Assembly: GCA_036874045.1 (NCBI GenBank)
Contig: CM072335.1
Coordinates: forward strand, 22,699,501 to 22,763,500
Length of the DNA: 64,000 nt
Direction: 5' to 3'
From: Cymodocea nodosa
Lineage: Eukaryota; Streptophyta; Magnoliopsida; Alismatales; Cymodoceaceae
The translations under genes were made by a program, and so were the position numbers. Positions 49,796-60,619 of the stretch are shown here, in pieces; within the stretch, counting starts at the first letter, position 1; each line of letters starts with the position of its first letter. The notes beneath the pieces are model-generated. The model saw only the letters and a program-made list of their open reading frames with translations, did not search any database and was not told the origin of the DNA.

Positions 49796-52200
49796 TAAAT
49801 AAGTGTTGTACTCTTTTCTTGATTAATGTGATAATAGCTTGGTTTCGTGATTGTTCTGATCTCGTACCTTTTTTGTTCTTCTCCCTTTGCATTCAACTAA
49901 AACACAATGTCATGCATGAGGTTCTACTCCTTGAAATCTACATGGTATCAAAGCTAATCACAGCATGGGAGAGAATAAAGAGCCTTCATAGAAAGGGAAG
50001 CACATGATCGATGATGACATGGATGGTGATTTCTTTCCATATCCTTCACAGTTAAACATTAATTGTTTTGTTTCTGTGAAGCTTACTACTAAGAAATATC
50101 TTAGATGGGAGATGCAAATGATAGCCCTCCTTGAATCATGATGTTTGTTTGGCTTTGTCGATGGATCATATTCTCTCCCTTGTTAGTTCTTATCTCAAGA
50201 TAGATCTAAAATAAATCCTATGTATACTGTTTGGAAACGTAGTGATAGTCTTGTTAAAGCTTAGTTAGTTTCTACTTTAAGTGATGAAGTATTAGGAATT
50301 GCTAGTCGGTTGAATATTGCTTTTGATATATGGGAAGCTCTTCGTAATGGTTTAGCTAAATCGAGCGGAGAAAAGGAGATGCTTTTGTTGAATTGTTTAT
50401 AGCAAATTAAACGATTTGATTATACTACTCTTGCTGATTATCTTAAGGAGTTTAAGTCTATGTGTGATGAACTTATTTTGATAAATTCCCTTGTGAAAGA
50501 AACTCAAAAGGTTATATGGATTCTTAATGGTCTAGGGGATAAGTATGAAAGTCTGATCACTGCTTGTCTTAAGCCTCCTCTTCCTAGTTGTGTTGCTATG
50601 GTGGATCTTATTAGGAATTATGAACAAAGAAATAAAATAACAGCTCAGAACTCCACATAGGAAGTAGCATTCTATGTTAATAGAGGACATGGATGTGGAC
50701 ATTATTCTGGACGAGGAGGACATAATGGTCAAACTTAGCAGAATTATGGCCAACAACAACAAGGATATCAACAAAGATATGAACAACAAGGATATAAGTA
50801 GGGAATTCAATAGCAAGGCTATGGTGGTGGTTTCAATTCATGCGGTAGGGGTTTTCCTACAGTTGCTCAGAATGTCAATCGTTAGTTATCCAATAATAAT
50901 GATATAGGAAAGTGTCTAGTTTGTCAACTTTGTAGGAAAGTTGGACATGAAGTGTTTGATCGTTGGCACAAGTTCGATCATGCATGACAACATGTTGAAA
51001 TGTGTGAAGCTATGGCTGGTCTAACAATTGTTGATGGATCTGAAGGTGAATGGTATGCTGATTTAATTGTAAGTAATCATATCATTGGAGATGTAGTTAT
51101 GCTTCATTATAAACAAACTATTTTTCCTAATCAACATATTTTGGTTGCTAATGGTAATACTTTGCCTATCTATGGTATTGGTGATGGTAAAACATATAAT
51201 GCTCAACATTGTTTCTTTCCTTTACATAATGTTTATTATGTACTTGGTATAAAGAGAAATTAATGTCAATTTCTCAAGTTACATGTGAAACACCATATAA
51301 TGTTGAATTTGGTGATTGTGGTTTCAAAATCAAGCACAAGTGCACTAGGTAAGTAAGGGCTTATGGATTTCATAAAGGAAGTTCTTATTGTCTAAATGTT
51401 GTTCAAGTATAGGATACTAATGATTTTTCTTGGAGCAATAGTCTGCTTATGCTTTTTCTTCTAGTTGAATTGAAACTTTAAACAAAAGTACTACTAGGTT
51501 ATGGCATCAACGTTTGTGGTATTGTTGTATGCCTACTATTAAACATTTGAATTCATGTGATTGTTTTGGTGTTAGTAAATGGGATCAAGAGAAATTTTGT
51601 CTTGACTATTTGATTGAAAAGGGCAGTGCTTTACCTTTTAGTTTATCTAATTCCCATGCTCAACATGCATTTGATAAGATGCATAGTGATGTTTGGGGCC
51701 TTGCTCCTATGTGTTCAACTAAAGGCTACCATTTTTATGTTGTTTTTGTGGATGTTTGCACTTAGTTTACTTGGTATTATCTCTTATGATATAAATTAGA
51801 TGTGTTGCATGATTTTATGCATTTTCATGCTCTAGTCAAAAATCAATTTAATTCTAGTGTTAAAATTTTACAATGTGATGGAGGTGGAGGATATAGCTCC
51901 TTGAATTTTAAGAATTACTTGCCTACACATAGTATTTTGATGCAAGTCAGTTGTCCTCATACACTAGCCCAAAATGGGTGTGTTGAAAGAAAGCATTGTA
52001 GTATCCTTGATATGGGAATCACTCTAATGAAAATGGTAGGTTTGCCAAAGTAGTATTGGAATGAATGCTTTTCTATGGCTATTTTCTTATTAAATCATTT
52101 ACCTTTAAGAGGTGCCAATGGAAACAATAGAGCTACTCCATATTTTGGTATCTATCATGTTGAAGCTAAATATGATTGTATGAGCTTCAAGGTATTTGCG
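49796..52200 (+). mobile_element. Third copia-type element, LTR end to integrase, heavily decayed
   Basis: An LTR tail ends at 49942 (CTACA) and is followed by TGGTATCAAAGC, a primer-binding site. Gag remnants follow (50050-50660, including WILNGLGDKYESLI). Next come a degraded zinc knuckle CQLCRKVGHEVFDRW at about 50920, a protease-like WYADLIVSNHI at about 51050, and an integrase (51500-52190) with HSDVWG, a degraded SDGGGEY-type block (CDGGGGYSS) and CPHTLAQNGCVERKH. It stops in the late integrase; reverse transcriptase and RNase H are missing. Several stops interrupt it. Confidence 0.75.
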
Positions 52201-52214
52201 ATAAACACATTATA

Positions 52215-53715
52215 AAAATTCAGTTTTAACATTTATAATTGCAAGCACATAGTGCTTATCATAGATAGCATGCGAGTACGAGTCGATCCATAAGAAACTT
52301 CTTTAAAATAAAACTCAAAATCTTGTAAAGTCAAATGCTCCTAAGCCTTTAACATTTTCCAAGAGAAATTCAAAGAAATATGAAGTGAAACTCAATGTCA
52401 TCCAAATATGTATTCTAATAATTTTAGTAGTGTAACATATCCTTATCAAGTGAAAACCATCAATGGAAGTGAGGCAAACTCGAATCATTTAACTAATGCA
52501 AGGAGAGATTAAAGAAAACATAAGAATCACTAGAATTGTCCTACTTAAAATCACTAAAATGAAGCTTAGCTCTACACTCTTTTTCTTTCATCCTACTAGA
52601 TAATAAATTCACTAAAAATAAAATAAAGGAAGGGTCATTAGGTTACAAAATAAAAAAAGTAATTTTAGGAAAAAACTTCTCCTAAGGTACTAACAAGAAT
52701 TATCTTATCAAGAGAATGTAAAATAATCTAGGTGATTACAAAATTGTGCACTGACAGAAGAAAGATCATGTCTCCTTGAATTCTTAGCAAAAACCAATGA
52801 AATTAGAATCTTAAAAAGATAAGTCAACAATATAACTCTTGCCTTTTACAAAATTGGATTTCATTAAGTATAGCTCATGAAACACATTATTCTTTAAAGC
52901 ATAAAATCTAGTGTCTAGAATAGAAAATAGGGCAATTATGTCTCTAACTTTAAAATTTGAAAACTATAATCAAATCATTTCAAAAAAATCCACAAATGCT
53001 AGAAAATGAATCTACACAAAAAATCATTCAAAATCGCATCAAGAAACTCTTAAAAACTCCACGGAAACCTTGACTTTCGAATGAGTTAAATTTCACTTTG
53101 ATAGCTCAATGAATTTAGTCCATTGAGTTATTAGATAACTCAACGTACTTGGGTAAACTCAATAGACCTAGTCTGTTGAGTTACTAGATAACTCAATAGA
53201 CCTGAGGGTCACTATAGAAATTACTGTTTGGTATTGCATTGAACTATGACACTTCCTCACCATCAATCTACACCTAAAACACATCTACTACATCTATTCA
53301 CCACTATGTTCATAATCAAAATTCATTTTTATACATTTCTATGAATAAATGAAATGAAAATAAAAGGGTTAATTGAGTTAGTCATGTACACTAACAACTT
53401 ATGTGCAAGTATTCACAATATTAACAAGGCTCATCCATTTTCAAATATAAATTTCATTAAACTTGAAATGTAAAGTATCAACATTAATATAAAGATATTA
53501 ACATTAACAACTAACCTATTAATGCAAAAATATACACAAACATGAGATGCAAAGTCATACATACAAATACATAACATCACAATATACAAATACAATAAGA
53601 ACGTATGCAAACATAAATGACATTCCTTCCTTATATTGGTACTTGAAGTTCGGCTAACAAATACCTAAAATTCATTGAAGATATTGTCCAAGCCTTTTCC
53701 ATGTGTTACTCTTAG
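52215..53715. mobile_element. Probable diverged LTR fragment related to the 53721-62635 family
   Basis: ATTGCAAGCACATAGTGCTTAT followed by GTACGAGTCGATCC (52240-52292) resembles CTGCAAGTGCATAGTGTCTA and GTACAAGTCGATCCC in the inverted LTR (54970-55020), in the same orientation. TTGAGTTA dyads at 53123-53143 and 53176-53196 are also shared in type. The rest is AT-rich and unassigned, and the ends were not found. Confidence 0.4.
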
Positions 53716-53720
53716 GCTAT

Positions 53721-54821
53721 TGGTTAGAATGAAAAAGTGCATAATATTTAGCTTATCACATGAGAATTAAGCCATTATGTTATAATTGCATGATTATATG
53801 CCTTAATTAAAGAATGTGCATAATTTTAGTGAATTAGTGTTAATTAAGTATATTTTTGAACTATCGATGAGTTATAGGCTTTTTAATTCCTTAAGTATCT
53901 GAAATGTTTGTTATTTTAAAGAGTTTTATTTTATGTACCAGATAGTTTAGTTTTGAATACTTAAAGAGTATTTTGTTATTGTTTTAAGGACACGTGCCAT
54001 GACTTGGAAACTTGACTTAAGTTATGTTTTGAAAGGTTAGAGGCTAAATATCCGAAATGTGTTTAAGCATCAAATAGTAATGTTTTCAAATATCCGAAAT
54101 ACCCTTTTGTAGGTTTAAAAGTGAAAAATTATTACCTGCAAATTCATAAAGTTACTAAGGGTATGAAAGCTTGTAAAATTTTTAGTTAAGATTACAGAAC
54201 CTCATAAAGTTAGCATTATGCATGTGTGAATTTAAATATTTTATTATGTCACGTGAGTTGCACATTTTTATATTAAGTCCATTAAGTTAAGTTTTACCCA
54301 ACGAGAAAAGTTTGTTGAGTTAACAATTAAGTCAAGGAAATAAGTCTGTTGACTTACACTAACTCCACGGACTAGTTATTTTCTAACATGCTACTGTTAG
54401 CAGTTGCAAGGAATAAGAAATTCGAAGGAAAACCATGATTGCACATATCACGCAGGAATTAACTCATGAAATGAAGAAGAAATCACCATTATTGATATGA
54501 ATGAAGGAAATCTAATTGATCATTTAAGTAGAAGCAGTTACTATTGAAAGAAATATAAAAGAAGAGGAGAAAAATGAAGAAATTGTGTGTGAAAGTAGAG
54601 AATCATGCTAACTGCAGACAACGTCAGAAGTTTCCTGAAGCTCTACAACACCACCACAATCACCAACCGTCGAAGGTCTATGATGATTCTTTCTAGATGT
54701 CGAGTTGATTCTAAGCCAAACATGGTGACTAACAACCACTATAATGAGTGATTGTGTCGTAGGAAGGAAAGTCATTTTCACCAAGCACCGACTCATATCT
54801 CAACAAATCGTTCTAGCCTTG
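53721..54821 (+). repeat. 5-prime LTR of the gypsy-like element, first part
   Basis: Aligns with 60620-61755 of the 3-prime LTR, roughly 90% by eye. It begins TGGTTAGAATG (decayed from TGTTTAGAATG) and lacks about 33 bp near its start that the other two LTR copies have. It ends with CCTTG, the target duplication of the nested solo LTR. Confidence 0.85.
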
Positions 54822-57031
54822 TGTTTGGATTTTCCCAGTACTACACCAGAAAAACTTGGATTTGTTACTTCTGTTTTTACTTAGTTAATTTATCTTTATG
54901 CCTATTCTTTTCAGAAGTAAACAAACAACCTTTAATACAATTTAGATATTAATTCCAATTTGTACTTTAACTGCAAGTGCATAGTGTCTATTGTATCAGT
55001 GTGCAAGTACAAGTCGATCCCACAGGGAATTGCTGAAGAACTTGAGAACTGTTCGTTTGTTAACAATCAAATTTATATATTCAATAAGCTCTCCGTTGAA
55101 TTACAATTAACTCAACGGACTAACCTCGTGGACTTAAGTTAACTTCATGAGTCTGTCTTTTCTTTTTAAATACTGCTATTTACAAAGGAATTTGGCCAAC
55201 CATTGGGCGATTCCACAGATTATAAATAACATTAGTTAAGCTCTTTAATGTTAGTAAACATTGGATGTATCATTAAGCAATACTAACATTCAGATAATTC
55301 AAACAGTAACCATTAAAATCTTTAAGTCTTTTGAACGAACCAATTTCAGTAAACTGTAAAATTAAAACAAACATAAAACAATCACAACACTGACAAAGAT
55401 AACATTAATCACGATACAACACAAACAATACAACACTCAAATACAACATACAAACATAAATAAATTATTTTTGGTATTTTTGTTTTAATATGAACATGGA
55501 AATGGGCGAAAGGTGAAATGTAAAGTAATCTCAATCGACAGTAAATACTTCCGTCACTACTTGCAACGCGATTACACCACTGAAAATTAAATCACTTACA
55601 ATCTTGTCTCCTCTCCCTATAGAATCGCGAGTCTAGAATTGCAAGATGATCTCCTCTTCAGCATACAAGCATCAACCCGAAGCTAAGGTTAGAAGCTTTA
55701 CGATCTCTTGAAATATGAGTCGACGCTTGGTGAAAATGGCTTCCCTTCCCGTGACACGATCACTCCTCACAATGGTTGTCAAGCACTATGTTTGGCTTGG
55801 AATCGACCCGACATCAAGAAAGTATCTTCACAGACCTCCGATGGTTGGTGATTGTGGTGGTGGTAACGATGGTTGGTGTGGTACTTTGGAGAATTGCCGA
55901 TACTACCTACAGAAAGCTCGGTGCTCCTCCTCTGTACACACTGGCCGTCCATCAATCACACACCATTTTCTTCTTTTTCTTCTTTTCTTTTATATTTCTT
56001 CAATAGTAACTGCTTCTACTTGAATGGTCGGTTGGATTTCCTTCATTCGAATCAACGATGATGATTTCTTCTCTCTGCGCGCTACATGCAAACGTGATTT
56101 TTCTCTTCCAACTGTTTGTTCCTGCAACCGCTACAGTAGCATATTAGAAAATAAATAGTCCGTGGAGTTACAGATAACTCAACGGACTTTCTTCGTTGAT
56201 TTAACTATAAAACACATGCATAAATTTAACTATTTGATGCTCAGGTGCATTTCAGATACTTATAACTTAACTATATGATGCCTAGATGCATTTCGGATAC
56301 TTATAAACTTAACTATCTGATGCTCAGATACATTTCGGATAGTTAGAGATAACTCACCGATATATAACTTAAATAAATCTACTAGATCTCGACATGTGTC
56401 AGCAGTAGTTTAATCATAAAATAAACATTTCAGAGAGTTACAGGGCTAACTATCTGATGCTCAGATGCATTTCGGATAGTTAGAGATAACTCACCGAAAA
56501 TCCACTTAAGTCACTTTCCCAGAACATGACACGTGTCCTCAGCTATTTTATAAATAAAAAGAGATTTTGGAGAGTTACACATATAACTATCCGATGCCCA
56601 ACTGCAATTTCGAATAGTTATAGATAACTCACTGAAAGTTCAATTAAGTCATGCATTATGGTTTCGACACGTGTACTTCAGGAAATAATAAACTATTTTT
56701 TCAAAACATAATTGTTCAGCAATTTAAACATAACTATCCGACATGTTCGGTCTGTTAAACATAACTGTCTGAAATATGTTCGGTATGTTAAACATAACTG
56801 TCTGAAATATCAGAAAATTCAAATACTTAAGAATTTTACAGCCTGCAACTTACCGACAGTTTAGAAATGTACTAAATTAACATTAATTCCCTAAAATTAA
56901 GCAGTAATTCTAATTAAAGCATATAACAGTGTAATTATAACATAATGGCTTAATTCTCATATGATAAGCTAAATATTATGCAATTAACCATCATTTAACC
57001 GTTAATAATATGCACTTTTTCATTCTAAACA
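54822..57031 (-). mobile_element. Inverted solo LTR of the same family (2210 bp), with TSD CCTTG
   Basis: CCTTG flanks it on both sides (54817-54821 and 57032-57036). Read on the minus strand it aligns along its length with the 3-prime LTR at 60620-62635. Examples are TGTTTAGAATGAAAAAGTG at its start and the TTGATGC...GATCGTAAAGCTTCTA stretch opposite 55690-55710. It has no interior or second LTR, so it is a solo LTR left by recombination. It is about 190 bp longer than the 3-prime LTR because a palindromic subrepeat is expanded (56225-56640). Confidence 0.85.
56225..56640. repeat. Palindromic subrepeat expanded in the solo LTR
   Basis: About five units of the type AACTATCTGATGCTCAG then ATGCATTTCGGATAGTT, at about 56228, 56269, 56308, 56448 and 56584, several followed by AGATAACTCACCGA. 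Each unit has inverted arms (AACTATC and GATAGTT). The other two LTR copies carry one such unit (near 54030 and 60970). Confidence 0.75.
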
Positions 57032-57036
57032 CCTTG

Positions 57037-57922
57037 GTTTCAGGTTGATGCTAATATACTAAAGAGGAGACCAACTTACAAGTCTCAGTTCGTGATTTTA
57101 TAGGGAAAGGAGGTGTGACTGTAAATGTTTAAGTTTTCAGTAATGTAATTGCGTCACATGTAGTGACAAAAGTTCTTACTATCGATACAGAATTTTTACA
57201 TTTCACCTTTTGTTCTTCTTTAGAAACATATCAAAACAAAAATACCAAAAACCAATTATCTGTGTTTATAGTTAGTATTTATGTATTGTATTGTTTGTTT
57301 TATATCGTGATTAATGTTATCATTGTCAGTATTGTGAATATTTCATATTTATTTGATTTAGAAAATAGAAAATAGTTTTATTAATTACTAAAATTGATTC
57401 GTACAAAATACTCAGCAATTTTAATGGTTACTGTCTGAAATATTTGAATGTTAGTATTGATTAATGATAAATCTTAGATTAACTAATATTAAAAAGCTTA
57501 ATTGATGTTTTTTACATTCTGTGGAACCGCCCAATGGATGGCTGAATTCCTCTATGAATAGCAAAAACTTAATTGGAAATTACTAGGTAAGCTTGTGGAG
57601 TTAACTTAAGTCCATAAGGATAGTCTGTTGAGTTAATTATAACTCCACGAACTAAGTCCGTTGAGTTAACTATAAATCAACGAAGAGCTTAATTGAATAC
57701 ATATAAAACTCTAGTTATAAAAATCAAAATAGTACATTATTCTTACTCAATCTATGTGAGATCGACCTATACTTGCATATAAATACAATAGACATTGTGT
57801 ACTTGCAGTTAAAATACAAATTGGACTTAATAGTTAATTTGTGTGAAAAATTGTTTGTTTACTTTTAAAAGAATTTATTAATATAAGCATAAAAAAAATC
57901 AAACAAGTTTTCCCAATAAACA
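57037..57922 (+). repeat. 5-prime LTR of the gypsy-like element, second part
   Basis: Continues the 5-prime LTR after the nested solo LTR. It aligns with 61751-62635 of the 3-prime LTR (shared phrases GTTTCAGGTTGATGC and AATATACTAAAGAGGAGA). It ends AATAAACA at 57922. Confidence 0.85.
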
Positions 57923-57929
57923 AGTTTTT

Positions 57930-57946
57930 TAGCACCGTTGCTAGGG
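57930..57946 (+). other. Probable primer-binding site, tRNA-Asp type
   Basis: TAGCACCGTTGCTAGGG, 7 bp inside the LTR end, differs at three positions from TGGCGCCGTTGCCGGGG, which many plant gypsy elements use and which complements the 3-prime end of tRNA-Asp. The three changes are C-to-T or G-to-A, as expected from methylation-driven decay. Confidence 0.65.
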
Positions 57947-58022
57947 ATTGAAAGCTAAGCAACTGTAGTACTGTTTTGTTTTAATAGCAGAGGGAGTGTT
58001 GTGTGTTTTTATAATTGAGAAT

Positions 58023-58739
58023 ATGGCATATGCTTATGCTAAAAAAATTTTGAAACCTGTAATTAGCATATGTGAATTCTGCAATTTGGAAGGTTATGAC
58101 ATTGCTGATTGTTTGAAACTAAGATGATTGCAGATGGTTAGATCCCATGAACAACAAATGAATTATATCCAATACAATAGAATTGAGTATAAGAATCTTA
58201 TAGTTTACCCACCTAATAGTCAATTTAGAACAAGTAATATGTTAACATTTAGATCTAATTTATATATAGTAAGTATAAACAGTTATGATGATGACTTTAT
58301 AGAAATATTACCTATACCTAATGATATAGTTGAACCACTATCTACAGAAAATGATAAAATTCAATTAGGAGTATGGTATAATAAATACGATGATCCTACT
58401 CTATGTTTAGTAAGATAGTGGGATGAATTGATGAAATTTCAAATATGGATTATAAAAGACTTGAATGAATGAAAGTGGGAAGAGGAATATATTGAAATAT
58501 ATGTAGAAATAGAAATAACTACATTATCTTAGAATAGAAAAGGATCCATTTTTGCATTTCAATTCCTTAATGGTAATACATTAGTATTTAGTATTGATAA
58601 CATATTACAAGTTTATAAGTTAAAAAGTAAAGCAGATTGCATTAAAACAGAATTAATAGCAAGAAGAATCATGCCTAAAGGTTTTGCTTGGACTAACATG
58701 TTTATTCCATTTGTCACTACTTTTCAATCATATTCTTAA
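58023..58739 (+). pseudogene. Decayed reading frame of unknown function inside the gypsy-like element
   Basis: An ATG at 58023 opens a frame of 239 codons (counting the final stop) to a TAA at 58737-58739. It is interrupted by four in-frame stops (58125, 58416, about 58470 and about 58530) but shows no frameshift. Early on it has CEFCNLEGYDIADC, which has the C-x2-C-x4-X-x4-C spacing of a retroviral-type zinc knuckle with Tyr where His is expected. The remainder (for example FRTSNMLTFRSNLYIVS, FAFQFLNGNTLVFSIDN, KGFAWTNMF) matches no gag, pol or envelope motif I know. Only a search of related copies can show its identity. It could be a highly diverged gag remnant or a captured sequence. Confidence 0.5.
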
Positions 58740-60608
58740 ATTGTGATTTTTGTAATTTTAAGGTTGTGTGTATTCTACATTTATTGTTAGAAAAAAAAAA
58801 CAACTTTAGTTTATATTTTATTTATCTTATAAAAACATATATATATCAATCTAGTTTGTTGGTATCTATTTTGAGAAACCAACTGACTTGCTTGTGAGCC
58901 ACCAAAGGCGTAAGTTCCACATAAAACATATATTTAACAATTTATTTTTTGTTGTTATTTTGTTATATATTTTACTTTTATTTGAGAATAAAAATTTTTT
59001 CAGAATCAAAAGTTAGAAGATATTAATGGAGATACAAAAGAACAAGGTATGTGATTGATTACTTATCCTAAATTTATATTTCTGCATAGTTCGTGAAGTT
59101 ATTTATTAACTTAACGAATTAAGTTCGTTGAGTTAGGTGCTAAGTCAACGAAAGATTATTCATGCCTGCTAGTATATACTGAATTTATTGTAAATTTTTT
59201 ACATTGTGGACAATGCAATATGTAGGTATGGGGGAGAGGTAATTGATTAAAATTGAAGTAATATTGTTAATTGTAGGAATTAGGATTGTTCTGCAAATTT
59301 TTGTAAAGTTGGATAACTATTATTATGAATCTACTGTAACTCTCTGAAATTTCACTATAATTATCTGAAACCTTACAATAGCTGAAAAATAATAATAATA
59401 ATAATAATTTTTTTGAGAACTGTAACTACTTGAATGTTATATTTAGAGTATTATATAAGATGTTATAATATTTTACTATGAATATAAATCTGGGTATAGT
59501 ATCTTATGTTTTTACTGAATTTTATGAGTTTAACTGTTTCATGATTTTAAAAAGAAATCAGAATGCTTAACTGAAATTCAGAAAATTATCTGAAATCCTG
59601 AAAAAGCTGAAATGTTGATTTTTGAATTAAATGAAATGCATATGATCTAGGATACATTTAATTTGATAGATTAAACTTCTAGAATGATTTATGTGTAAAT
59701 CTTATTAAACTATAGAAAAGTATGAGCTTATTGATATGGATTCATATTTTCTAGTAGATTGTAGAAGTATGATTATATGAGATTTGTGTTTTATTGCATC
59801 TGTATGAATGAAATACATATATTTGAAAATAAAAACAAAGGAGAAAAGAGAAAAACTTTGAGAGTTTATGATTTCTTTGATCACGAGCTTTTTGTATTTG
59901 AGCAGATAGGTATGTAAGGATTGTTGCCCTGAAAAAGGACTCTTAAAATCTGGCAACCTAAGATCCTGATCAAATTTAGGATTGTTGACTAAAAGCTCAA
60001 TACATGGGTACACTAGAAAGCTCTTATATGATTCAAGCATTTCAAATTAACTTTTAAAGTAAAATATGCATATATTGTTTTGAAAAGATGAAAGTATTTT
60101 ATTAGAATACAGATATCTTTTGAATCAAGTATATTCTCTGTTATTTATGATTACTGAAATATGAATCTAGAATTAGACTTCAGAAGTTGTTTATTTGAGA
60201 TACACTTCATTATTCTTCTTGTTTTAATCATATTGAGTTGAATTGTATTTTGATTCGTATGCAATTGAAATTTATTCTAGAAATCATATTGAAAAATTCA
60301 CGATAATAGATGTTTAAAAAAAAATGATAGTGTAACTACCACCTATTTTATGCAATATATTTTGTATGTAAGTTACGTATGTTTTTAATATATTTGCAAG
60401 GGGAGGAGGAAAAACAATGTTAAATTAGATTACTAAATTATATAGAATATCTTTATATTAATCTAATCATAGTATTCTAAAGATACAAAATGAAGAAATA
60501 TTTTTCATTAGGAATACTGATTTTGGAAGACAAGAAATAGTTCTAGCACTTTAGAAAGACCTGTTAACTAGATCATATTAGTTTACTAAGGAACTAGCAA
60601 AACTTAAG

Positions 60609-60619
60609 TACGAGGGAAG
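60609..60619 (+). other. Polypurine tract of the gypsy-like element
   Basis: TACGAGGGAAG, purine-rich, immediately precedes the TG that opens the 3-prime LTR at 60620. This is the expected position of the plus-strand primer. Confidence 0.65.

Noticed and set aside
55715..56023. 102-codon plus-strand frame inside the solo LTR
   Set aside because: The LTR is inverted here, so this is antisense to the element. The corresponding frame in the other LTRs is broken, so it is not a gene.
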